Origin: Streptomyces sp. R302
GTDB lineage: Bacteria > Actinomycetota > Actinomycetes > Streptomycetales > Streptomycetaceae
Length of the DNA: 64,000 nucleotides
Assembly: GCF_012927245.1 (NCBI RefSeq)
Contig: NZ_JABBGE010000007.1
Span: forward strand, 248,001-312,000
Direction of reading: 5' to 3'
A program made the translations under genes and the position numbers. Each line of letters opens with the position of its first letter. Position 1 is the first letter of the stretch. Shown here piece by piece: positions 52,945 through 61,007 of the stretch. The notes below the pieces were generated by a model. The model did no database searches. It was not told where the DNA came from and was given only the letters and a program-made list of their open reading frames with translations.

Positions 52945-54249
52945 CTACTTCTTCGGCATCTGCTGCTGGGCCTTGTCGAGCTTGGCCTTGACGGACTCGG
53001 TGGTGACGGGCCGGCCGGCGGCGGCGTCGGCGAAGAGCTCCTTGACGGCGGTGCCCACGACGGTCTCGAACTGCGACTCCTCCGGGACCTGCGGGAGGGC
53101 GGCGGCGCTGGAGGCGAGGGTGTCGCGGATGACGGCGAGGGACGGGCCGGAGAAGGCGGCGTCCTTCTGGGCGGTCTTGACCGGCGGGACGGAGCCGTAG
53201 GTCTTGTTGAGGGCGGTCTGCTCCTCGTCGCTGGTCATGAACTTCACGAACTTCAGGGCGCCGTCGAGGTTCTTGGTGTTCTTGAAGACGGCGAGGTTGA
53301 TGCCGGCGACCATGGAGTTGGTGGCGGTGCCGGTGCCCGGCTTGCCCGAGGGGACGGGGGCGGGGACGACGCCCCACTCGTCCTCGCTCATGCCCTGGGA
53401 GGCGAAGGTCTGGGACGGGGTCTGCCAGAGGACCATGCCCGTCTTGTCCTTGGCGAAGTCGCTGAGGGACTGGTTCTGGGCGTACTCGGCGTTGCCGGGT
53501 GCGACGATCTTGTGGACGGCCATGAGGTCGACGTACTGCTTGACGGCGGCGACGGCGCCGTCGGAGGTGAAGTCGGCCTTGCCGTCGGCGGTGAAGAAGT
53601 CGGCGCCGTGCTGCTTGCCGAGGACGAAGACCTGGTGGATGTTGTTGGAGAGGTTGGAGCCCTCGACGCCGATGCCGGACTTGCCCTTCTCGCCGAGCTT
53701 CTTGCCGGCGGCGATGACCTCGTCCCAGGTCGTCGGCGGCTCGGCTATGCCGGCGTCCTCGAACATCTGCTTGTTGTAGTAGAGGGCGTAGGCCATCGAG
53801 TAGAGCGGGACGGCGGCCGGGTCCTGGCCGGGGGCGCCGGTGGAGCCGAGCGCGGAGTCGACGAAGCGGTCCTTGCCGCCGATGGCGTCGAAGTTCTTCG
53901 CGTCCCAGGGGAGGAGGGCGCCGGTGGCCTGGAGGGAGGCGCTCCAGGTGTTGCCGATGTTGAGGACGTCCGGGCCCTGGCCGGAGGTGGCGGCCGTGAG
54001 GATCCGGTTGAGGAGGTCGGACCACGGGATCACCTCCAGCTTCACCTCGATGCCGGTGCGGCGCTCGAACTCGTCCAGCTCGGGCTGCAGGACCTTCTTG
54101 TCGACCTCCAGGCTGGAGCCCTGGTTGGAGGCCCAGTAGGTGAGGGTCTTCTTCGCCTGGCCGCCGTCCTCCCCGCCGCCGCAGGCGGTCGCGGTGAGGA
54201 CGAGGGAGAGGGTGACGGCACCCGTGACGGCGGCTCTGATTCTGCGCAT
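52945..54249 (-). CDS. Extracellular sugar-binding lipoprotein (CUT1)
   Basis: 434 residues. Signal peptide with lipobox LTATACGGG. The binding-protein fold shows LTYWASNQGSSLEVDKKVLQ, PDVLNIGNTWSASLQATGAL, VPLYSMAYALYYNKQMFEDA and GINLAVFKNTKNLDGALKFV. It should capture a gluco-oligosaccharide released by the secreted enzymes of the region. AGGAG precedes the ATG. First gene of the importer operon; a candidate ROK operator lies 75 bp upstream. Confidence 0.93.
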   Translation of the reverse strand: MRRIRAAVTGAVTLSLVLTATACGGGEDGGQAKKTLTYWASNQGSSLEVDKKVLQPELDEFERRTGIEVKLEVIPWSDLLNRILTAATSGQGPDVLNIGNTWSASLQATGALLPWDAKNFDAIGGKDRFVDSALGSTGAPGQDPAAVPLYSMAYALYYNKQMFEDAGIAEPPTTWDEVIAAGKKLGEKGKSGIGVEGSNLSNNIHQVFVLGKQHGADFFTADGKADFTSDGAVAAVKQYVDLMAVHKIVAPGNAEYAQNQSLSDFAKDKTGMVLWQTPSQTFASQGMSEDEWGVVPAPVPSGKPGTGTATNSMVAGINLAVFKNTKNLDGALKFVKFMTSDEEQTALNKTYGSVPPVKTAQKDAAFSGPSLAVIRDTLASSAAALPQVPEESQFETVVGTAVKELFADAAAGRPVTTESVKAKLDKAQQQMPKK

Positions 54250-54323
54250 GGCTCCTGGTCCCTTTCAGGGAAGGCGGGAGGACCGACAGGGGGAGCGCCC
54301 GGACCGCTCTCCGCCGCGTCGGC

Positions 54324-54345
54324 TTAATTTAGGATGTGAGTTAAA
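54324..54345. promoter_or_regulatory. AT-rich candidate ROK operator
   Basis: TTAATTTAGGATGTGAGTTAAA, with TTAA half-sites about 17 bp apart, stands out in GC-rich DNA between the divergent sugar-binding protein and ROK genes. ROK repressors typically use such AT-rich sites. Position fits control of both genes. Confidence 0.65.
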
Positions 54346-54420
54346 CCCCATGAGAAGGGCGCGTCAAGGCTTGTCGTGCGGGTATGTTGCAGCCGACGAC
54401 TACGAGGGACGGGGACGAGA

Positions 54421-55869
54421 GTGCACGCGAAGAGTGGCCGCACGGTGCGCGACCTGCGGCGCGAGAACCGGACGGCGGTGCTGCGCAGGCTCTACTTCGA
54501 CGGCCCGATGAGCCGGCTGACGCTGGGCCCCGCGACCGGCCTCTCCTCCGGCTCGGTCAGCAACGTGGTCGCGGAGCTGGTCGCGGAGGGCCTCGTGGAG
54601 GAGGCCGGCAGCGTCGACTCGGCGGGCGGACGCCCCCGCACCCTGCTGCGGATCACCCCGGGCAGCGGCTGCATGATCGGCGTCGACATCGGCGAGACGC
54701 GGGTCCGGATCGAGCTGTTCGACCTCGCGCTGACCGAACTCGCCCGCACGGAACGCCCGTTGGCGACGTCGGGACCACGGACGGGGCGGTACGAGGTCGG
54801 GGTCGTCGTCGCCCACCTCCGCGACGGCATCGCGGAGGTCCTGCGCGCGGCGGAGGTCCCCGCGGAGCGGCTGCTCGGCGTCGGCATCGGCGTCCCCGGC
54901 ATCGTCGAACACACCGAGACGGACGGCGCGGTCGTGCACGGCCAGACCATCGGCTGGGACGCCGTCCCCCTCGAACGCCTCCTGCGCGAGGCGGTCGACC
55001 TGCCGCCGGAGGTCCCGTACCGCATCGACAACGGCGCGAAGACCCTCGGCCAGGCCGAGATGTGGTTCGGCGCGGGCCGGGGAGCGCGGAGCGCCGCCGT
55101 CGTCCTCTTCGGCTCCGGCGTCGGCGCCTGCGTGCTCACGGACCCCCTGGGCCCCGGACGCGCCCTGGAATGGGGCCACCTGACGGTACGGGTACGGGGC
55201 CGCCGCTGCCGCTGCGGCGCCCAGGGCTGCCTGGAGGCGTACGCGGGCGCGGAGGCCCTCCTCGAACGCTGGCGCGAGGCCGGCGGCCGGCCACCGGCGG
55301 GCGCGGACGAGGAGACGGCGCTGACGGCGATGCTGGCAGCGGCGTATCCGGCACACGCTGGGCCCCACCGGCCCGCGGGCGCCCCGCCCCTGGCGGAACC
55401 GGCCGACGGCGGGCCGCGCGACGGCCGCTCGCGCGAAACCGGGACCGGGGCCGAAACCGGGACCGGGAGCGTCGAGGCCGGGACCGGGAGCGTCGCAGCC
55501 GGGACGCAGCCCGACGCCGTGGCGGTTGCCGTGCTGGATGAGACCGCCGAGTATCTGGGGGCCGGGCTCGCCGATCTGATCAATCTGTTCCAGCCCGAGC
55601 GGATCCTCGTGGGCGGATGGGCCGGGCTGCAGCTCGGGGCGCGGTTCCTCGCGGACGTGGCGTCGTACGCCCGTGCGTACGCGTTGCGGCATCCCGGCGG
55701 GCGGACGGAGATCGTGCTCGGCACGCTCGGGCCCGAGGCGGTGACGGTCGGGGCCGGGCTCCTGCCGCTGGTCGACTTCTTCGCCCAGGGCGGGCGGCGG
55801 CCCGAGCGGGCGCCGAGCATCCCGGCGCCCGCCTGGCAGACCGCGCTGCGGGACCGGGTCTCCAGCTGA
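54421..55869 (+). CDS. ROK family transcriptional regulator
   Basis: 482 residues from GTG 54421. The winged helix is AVLRRLYFDGPMSRLTLGPA and SSGSVSNVVAELVAEGLVEE. The ROK sugar-kinase-like domain has MIGVDIGETRVRIELF, the zinc motif CRCGAQGCLEAYAG and LINLFQPERILVGGWAGLQ. It is longer than usual because of a Gly/Thr/Ala-rich insertion (about 320-360) encoded by near-repeats. It probably represses the divergent sugar importer operon until its oligosaccharide inducer binds. Confidence 0.9.
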   Translation: MHAKSGRTVRDLRRENRTAVLRRLYFDGPMSRLTLGPATGLSSGSVSNVVAELVAEGLVEEAGSVDSAGGRPRTLLRITPGSGCMIGVDIGETRVRIELFDLALTELARTERPLATSGPRTGRYEVGVVVAHLRDGIAEVLRAAEVPAERLLGVGIGVPGIVEHTETDGAVVHGQTIGWDAVPLERLLREAVDLPPEVPYRIDNGAKTLGQAEMWFGAGRGARSAAVVLFGSGVGACVLTDPLGPGRALEWGHLTVRVRGRRCRCGAQGCLEAYAGAEALLERWREAGGRPPAGADEETALTAMLAAAYPAHAGPHRPAGAPPLAEPADGGPRDGRSRETGTGAETGTGSVEAGTGSVAAGTQPDAVAVAVLDETAEYLGAGLADLINLFQPERILVGGWAGLQLGARFLADVASYARAYALRHPGGRTEIVLGTLGPEAVTVGAGLLPLVDFFAQGGRRPERAPSIPAPAWQTALRDRVSS

Positions 55870-55891
55870 GCCCCGGCCGCCGCCGGAACGG

Positions 55892-56659
55892 CTACGCGTA
55901 CGGGTTGAAGGGGATGCCGGCCGGCTTCGCCTTCGCCAGGTGGTCGGCGAAGCTGCCGTCCTTCAGCCCGAAGTGGGCGCTGCCGAAGTCCGCCTGGCTG
56001 AGCTTCTCGCGGATGCCGGCCGGGTAGCCGTTCCAGCCGACGAGCGCGGGGAACTGCCAGGTGTGCTGGTGGTTCTCCGGCGGCTCGTCGTTGCCGTTGG
56101 CGGCGCGGAAGCAGTGCGTGCCGATGCCGTCCTTGTGGTAGACGACCTTCGGGTGGGTGCCGTCCCAGCGGATGGCGTCCCGGCCGTGGACGGTGAACGA
56201 CCCGTGGTTCGAGGTGGACACGTACTGCGCCTGCCCGTTCTGGATCCAGACGACGACGTGCTCCCAGTCGTGGCGGTGGCCGCCGAGCCCGCTGCCCCAG
56301 ACCGCCTGGTCCTTCTCGAAGTACAGGCCGTAGAGGACGGCGCACCAGCCGTTGTCGCAGAGCGCGCGCGAGTAGCCGTTGGTGTTGGTGAGGTCCCAGG
56401 AGTCGTGGCACTGGCCGCTGACCGTGCCGGAGGGGTTGAGTCCGGCGTTGAGGGTGCCGTCCGGGCCGATCGCGGCCGTCGGGTAGCAGCCGTCGGTGTC
56501 GTAGTCGTACGCGGGCTGGTAGGTCTGCTCCAGGGCGGACGCGTTCGCGGGCAGCGCGGGCGGCGGGGCGGCGAGGGCGGTGCCCGGGACCGCGAGGAGG
56601 AGGGCGAGGGCGCTGCCGAGGACGGCGGCCCCCTTCGTGAGGCGACGCGAGGTCTTCAA
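55892..56659 (-). CDS. NPP1 family necrosis-inducing (NLP) protein
   Basis: 255 residues from TTG 56659 (AGGGAG upstream). Signal peptide (AAVLGSALALLLAVPGTALA), then the NLP fold with the hallmark heptapeptide GHRHDWE followed by HVVVWIQNGQAQYVS, two Cys pairs (GQCHDSW, ALCDNGWC) and HTWQFPALVGWNGYP. NLPs bind plant sphingolipids and permeabilise dicot membranes, or act in saprophytes in unknown ways. Secreted single gene beside the glucan-degradation genes. Confidence 0.92.
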   Translation of the reverse strand: MKTSRRLTKGAAVLGSALALLLAVPGTALAAPPPALPANASALEQTYQPAYDYDTDGCYPTAAIGPDGTLNAGLNPSGTVSGQCHDSWDLTNTNGYSRALCDNGWCAVLYGLYFEKDQAVWGSGLGGHRHDWEHVVVWIQNGQAQYVSTSNHGSFTVHGRDAIRWDGTHPKVVYHKDGIGTHCFRAANGNDEPPENHQHTWQFPALVGWNGYPAGIREKLSQADFGSAHFGLKDGSFADHLAKAKPAGIPFNPYA

Positions 56660-56845
56660 CTCCGGCTCCCTGGTGGGGTCGAGGGGGGTGAGGGTGCGGC
56701 GGTCGCGCCGTGTGTCCGACGCGACGGACGACCGCGCGCTGACATGCCCACTCCAAGCCACGGTCAAACGGCAGGCAACCACACGAGGGGCCGGAACGTC
56801 CTGATCAGGGATGCCGGGGGAAGACCGGGGAAAGGACGGACGGCT

Positions 56846-57844
56846 GTGGCGGGACGGGAAGGGAAACCGGGGACGCGGTGGCCGCGGCGGTTCCGGCGGA
56901 CGCCGGAGGGCGGACGCCCGCGCGGCCGGCTGCTCGCCGGACTCGGCGCCGCGACCGCCGCGCTGCTCGCGCTGCACCGCTTCGTACCGAACACCCCCGG
57001 GCGGCTGGGCAGTCTGCTGGAGACCCTCCTCTTCTGGCTCGGCCCCCTCACCGCGCTGCTCCTCCTCTGCGCGGCGGCGCGGCGCGCCCGTACGGCACTG
57101 CTCGTCCTGCTCGTCCCGGCCCTGGTCTGGGCCGCCGCCTTCGGTCCGCGACTGCTGCCCGAGGGGCCGCCCGGCCCGCGCGAACTCACCGTCGTCCAGC
57201 ACAACGTCGCCGACGACAACGCCGATCCGGTCGGCACGGCCCGCGCCCTGACTGACTCCGGCGCCGACCTGATCGCCCTCCAGGAACTGGTCGACCCGGC
57301 CCTGACGGTCTACCGCCGGGAACTCGCGCCCCGCTACCCGTACCACGCCGTGCGGGGCACGGTCGGCCTCTGGTCCCGCCACCCGCTCGGCGCCACCCGG
57401 GCGCTGGACGTCAGACCGGGAGACCTCACGGAGCCGTGGCAGCGGGCGCTGCGGGCCGAGGTGCGGACACCGTACGGGGAGGTGGCCGCGTACGTCGTCC
57501 ACCTGCCCTCCGTACGGCTCGGGCCCGGCGGGCTCGCGTCCGCTCGGCGCGACGAGAGCGCCGCCCGCCTCGGACGCCTCCTGGCGTCGGAGCCGGCGCG
57601 CCGGGTGATCCTGGCCGGCGACCTCAACGGCACGGTCGAGGACCGCGGCCTGGCCCCGCTCACCTCACGCCTCGGCGCCCCCGCGCGGGGCCTCGCCCTG
57701 AGCTACCCGGCCGCCCTGCCCGTGGCCCGCATCGACCAGGTCCTCGCGCGCGGCGGACACGTGCCGGCGATCCGCGCGCTCCCCGCCACCGGAAGCGACC
57801 ACCTCCCGGTGCTCGCCCGGGTCGCCCTGGACCCGGCCGCGTAG
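56846..57844 (+). CDS. Membrane-anchored endonuclease/exonuclease/phosphatase family protein
   Basis: 332 residues. Basic N-terminus and two or three hydrophobic segments (LLAGLGAATAALLALHRF, LLFWLGPLTALLLLCAAA, TALLVLLVPALVWAAAF), then an EEP domain: ELTVVQHNVADDNADP, DLIALQELVDPALT, VILAGDLNGTVEDRGL and the terminal TGSDHLPVLARVAL. A metal-dependent phosphodiesterase facing outward, typical of many actinobacteria; substrate unknown. GTG 56846 follows AAAGGA. Confidence 0.87.
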   Translation: MAGREGKPGTRWPRRFRRTPEGGRPRGRLLAGLGAATAALLALHRFVPNTPGRLGSLLETLLFWLGPLTALLLLCAAARRARTALLVLLVPALVWAAAFGPRLLPEGPPGPRELTVVQHNVADDNADPVGTARALTDSGADLIALQELVDPALTVYRRELAPRYPYHAVRGTVGLWSRHPLGATRALDVRPGDLTEPWQRALRAEVRTPYGEVAAYVVHLPSVRLGPGGLASARRDESAARLGRLLASEPARRVILAGDLNGTVEDRGLAPLTSRLGAPARGLALSYPAALPVARIDQVLARGGHVPAIRALPATGSDHLPVLARVALDPAA

Positions 57845-57874
57845 CCGCTCCGCGAACCGGGCGCCGCCGCCGTG

Positions 57875-58783
57875 TCACACGGCGGCGTGGTGAAGGGCGT
57901 CCAGGGCGGCCCGCTCGTCCTCGGAGAGGCGCAGCGCGCCGGCCGCCACGTTCTCTTCGAGGTGGCCGGGGTCGCCGGTGCCGGGAATGGCCAGGACGTG
58001 CGGGCCTCGGTGCAGCGTCCAGGCCAGCCGGACCTGGGCGGGGCTCACCCCACGGGCGCGCGCGATCGCCTCCACCGTGCCGTCGTCGCGCGCGGGCGCT
58101 CCGGCCTCGCGGCCGGCGCCGGCGATCGAGTAGAACGGCACGAAGGCGATGCCCTGTTCGCCGCAGAGGCGCAGGAGTTCGTCCCGGTCGGGCGAGACGC
58201 CGATGCCGTACATGTTCTGGACGCAGACCACCGGTGCGATCGCCTGGGCCTCGGCGAGGTGGTGCGGGCGGATGTTGGAGAGGCCCAGGTGGCGGACGAG
58301 TCCGGCGTCGCGGAGTTCGGCGAGCGCGCCGAAGCGGTCGGCGATCGAGTCGGTGCCGACGATGCGGAGGTTGACCACGTCGAGGTGGTCGCGGCCGAGG
58401 CGGCGCAGGTTCTCCTCGACCTGGCCGCGCAGTTGCCCGGGAGTGGCGTGCGGCAGCCAGTCGCCCGAGGGGCCGCGGCCGGGACCGACCTTGGTCGCGA
58501 TGACGAGGTCGTCCGGGTAGGGGGCGAGGGCGCGGTTGACCAGTTCGTTGGCGCAGCGCAGCGACGAGAAGTAGAAGGCGGCGGTGTCGAGGTGGTTCAC
58601 GCCGAGGTCGACCGCGCGGCGCAGCACCGCGATCGCCTGGTCGCGGTCGCGCGGGACGGCGCCTGGGGCGAACGCCTCGCCGTGCTGGGGCAGCCGCATC
58701 GTGCCGAAGCCGATCCGGCGGACCGTGCGGTCGCCGAGCTGCCAGGTACCGGAAGCGGAGGCGTCGATCGTCTGTGAGGTCAT
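57875..58783 (-). CDS. Aldo/keto reductase
   Basis: 302 residues with the AKR barrel: RRIGFGTMRLP, VNHLDTAAFYFSSLRCANEL (catalytic Asp and Tyr) and LVIATKVGPGRG (Lys). The usual His after the fifth strand reads DVVNLRIVG, so an Arg replaces it, as in some ketone reductases. NADPH site near LAIPGTGDPGHLEENVAAG. Divergent from the ArsR-type regulator and probably controlled by the dyad between them. No clear ribosome binding site. Confidence 0.88.
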   Translation of the reverse strand: MTSQTIDASASGTWQLGDRTVRRIGFGTMRLPQHGEAFAPGAVPRDRDQAIAVLRRAVDLGVNHLDTAAFYFSSLRCANELVNRALAPYPDDLVIATKVGPGRGPSGDWLPHATPGQLRGQVEENLRRLGRDHLDVVNLRIVGTDSIADRFGALAELRDAGLVRHLGLSNIRPHHLAEAQAIAPVVCVQNMYGIGVSPDRDELLRLCGEQGIAFVPFYSIAGAGREAGAPARDDGTVEAIARARGVSPAQVRLAWTLHRGPHVLAIPGTGDPGHLEENVAAGALRLSEDERAALDALHHAAV

Positions 58784-58821
58784 GGAGGGATGATCGTCGC
58801 GCGGTACCCTGACGGGCTATT

Positions 58822-58841
58822 GATTCGCGCATGTGCGAATC
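58822..58841. promoter_or_regulatory. Inverted repeat between aldo/keto reductase and ArsR-type gene
   Basis: GATTCGC and GCGAATC are perfect 7-bp arms around GCATGT, an element typical of ArsR-like operators. It lies 18 bp before the regulator start and 38 bp before the reductase start. Confidence 0.75.
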
Positions 58842-58858
58842 CGACGGGGAGGGGCGGC

Positions 58859-59845
58859 GTGGCGGAGCTGGCGTTCTCGGCGAACGACCTCGCGCGGGTG
58901 CGGTTCGCCGTCTCGCCGATGTGGGAGGTCGCACCCAGCTTCCGGCTGCTGACGTCGAAGACGCCGCATCCGGTCCACCGGCCCTGGGTCGAGCAGGTGC
59001 GCCCCCGGGTGGTGGCGGCCGGGCTGGACCGGGGATGGCTGGCCGAGCTGGTCGGCCCATCCGCCTATGTGCCCGATTTCCTCAACCCGGCCCCCGCGGG
59101 GCCCGCCCCCACGGCGGCGGACGAGTGGAACGCGGTCGCGGCGACGCCCGTCGAGCGGGTGCGCCGGGACCTCGACCACCTCGCGCGCCACCAGGGGCGG
59201 CTCGGCCCCCGCCTGTCGGACCTGCACGCCGATCCGGCCGCCCGGCTGCCCAAGGTCGCGCACGAGCTCGAAACCTACTGGGAGGTGGCGCTCGCCCCGT
59301 ACTGGGCGCGGATACGGGCGGTCCTGGACGCCGACGTCTTCCACCGGGCCCGCACGCTCGCCGAGTACGGCTCCGGCCGGCTCTTCGACGACCTGCACAC
59401 CTCGGTGAGCTGGGACGACAACGCGCTCACCCTCGGCCGCCGGAAGCGCGGAACGCCCCGCCGGTCCGCGGGCGCGGGCCTGCTGCTGATCCCCTCCGCG
59501 TTCACCGGGCCCGGCCTGCGCACCCGGGTGCGGCCGCCGGACCCGCCGCAGCTCGCCTATCCGGCCCGTGGTGTCGGCGCGCTGTGGGAGACCCGGCCCG
59601 CGACCGGGGCCGGCGCGCTCACCGCGGTCCTCGGCCGGTCACGCACCCTGCTGCTGACCGAGCTGGGGTCCCCGGCCTCCACCACCGAACTGGCCCGCCG
59701 CACGGGGCTCTCCCCCGCCGGCGTGTCCCGATGCCTCACGGCACTGCGCGACGCCGGCCTGGTCAGCGCCCACCGGGCCGGCCGCTCCGTCCTCTACGCC
59801 CGTACCGCCGCCGCGAGGGCCCTCCTCGAAGCCGCCTCAGCCTGA
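58859..59845 (+). CDS. ArsR-like regulator with DUF5937-type N-terminal domain
   Basis: 328 residues from GTG 58859 with GGGGAGGGG upstream. The N-terminal domain (ELAFSANDLARVRFAVSPMW, DLHADPAARLPKVAHELETY, GAGLLLIPSAFTGPG) is the actinobacterial DUF5937 type; the C-terminal winged helix is LTELGSPASTTELARRTGLS and AGVSRCLTALRDAGLVSAHR. It probably represses the divergent aldo/keto reductase through the GATTCGC dyad. Inducer unknown. Confidence 0.85.
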   Translation: MAELAFSANDLARVRFAVSPMWEVAPSFRLLTSKTPHPVHRPWVEQVRPRVVAAGLDRGWLAELVGPSAYVPDFLNPAPAGPAPTAADEWNAVAATPVERVRRDLDHLARHQGRLGPRLSDLHADPAARLPKVAHELETYWEVALAPYWARIRAVLDADVFHRARTLAEYGSGRLFDDLHTSVSWDDNALTLGRRKRGTPRRSAGAGLLLIPSAFTGPGLRTRVRPPDPPQLAYPARGVGALWETRPATGAGALTAVLGRSRTLLLTELGSPASTTELARRTGLSPAGVSRCLTALRDAGLVSAHRAGRSVLYARTAAARALLEAASA

Positions 59846-60787
59846 GGCGGCTTCGAGGAGGGTCCGGGGGCGGCCGTCCGGGCCGGGACGGGCGTGGCGG
59901 TAAGGGTGGCGGCGAGGCAGGCGGTGCTGTCGGCGTTCGCGATGTCCTCGTCGACGCCGGTCGAGGGGGCGAACATCCGGGCGGCGGCCCGGCCTTCGCG
60001 CGTCGGCGCGGAGCAGACGTACACGTCGAGCGGCCCGAGCCGGTCACAGGCGGCCCGCAGCCGCTCGAAGTCCGGGGCGAGAGCGGCGAGTTCGTCGCGG
60101 TTCGCCACCGGAAGGAGCAGCCCGGCCCGCCCGACGGAGGCGATCCGGCCCGGCCCGGCGGGACGCCGCCCCCGCCCCAGGGCGGGGAGGACGAGCTCGT
60201 ACGCGGCGGGCCCCGGCTCCCTCAGCTCCACGGGCCCGGGTTCGGAGGCGGCGCGGGCCAGGCCGTCGCCTTCGAGCCGGGCCCACCCGCCGAACACCCG
60301 CCCGACTATCAACGCCCGGCGGTGTGCAGAAGCCCGTCGAACTCCCCGTCACGAGCGGCGATACGCGCGAGGGCGGCGACGGTGCCGTGCCCGCAGGCGG
60401 GCAACTCCCCCTCGGAGGTGAAGAACCGCAGCGCGTAGGCCGGCGCACCGCCCCCGGCGGGCGCCGACGGTGTGACGAAGACGGCGTGCGAGGCCCCGAC
60501 GAGCCCGGGAACCCGCCGCCGCAGGTCATCGGTCGGCCGTGAGGGCCACTCCGCCGGAACCGGCACGTGGACCGGTCCGCCGTCGTCACCGGACGGGGCG
60601 GGGCGCCGGCCCTGGTCGGCAGAGGACGGGAGCGCCCGCCGTCCGCGCCCTCACCGGACGGGCCCCGGTCATCGGCGGTGCCGCGTGGGGGCGGGTCCTC
60701 GATGACCGCCGTGGGGCTGCCGCCGGCGTCGCCGCGCAGGCAGGCTCGGACGAGCGTCGCCGATCGGGCCACCTGGGCCCTGGGCAC
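59794..60787 (-). pseudogene. Broken PhzF-like isomerase gene
   Basis: GTG 60787 has GGGAGG upstream and starts VPRAQVARSATLVRACLRGD with GGSPTAVIED, the PhzF N-terminal pattern. After frame changes, AYALRFFTSEGELPACGHGT carries the catalytic Glu and the CGHGT motif, ending at a TGA (60309). One frame over, LIVGRVFGGWARLEGDG and AAARMFAPSTGVDEDIANAD supply the C-terminal half. PhzF is a single-chain fold, so a break at the TTGA junction and another near 60570-60700 imply inactivation or sequencing errors. Confidence 0.7.
59817..59865. terminator. Very long hairpin spanning the regulator stop codon
   Basis: A 24-bp stem (21 consecutive Watson-Crick pairs, then a G-U and two more) around a single central base at 59841. 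The left arm encodes the last residues of the regulator and the right arm begins in its stop codon. A bidirectional terminator for convergent units is the simplest role. Confidence 0.85.
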
Positions 60788-61007
60788 CGTAACCTCCCGA
60801 ACGCACCCCGGGCCACGGGGCGTCGCCGGGGCCGTCAGGACGGGTGGCCGGTTCGGGAGTTGTAGGTGGGAGGGGTTGACGGGGCCTCGGCGCCTCCATA
60901 AGTTCACAGCTTGATAAAAGGCTTGCCGCCTTGTGGGACACGTGCGGGCCCGGGCGGGCCGGGATCCGTGCGGCAGTGCGGCACCGCCTCGACGAAAGGG
61001 TTGTCAG

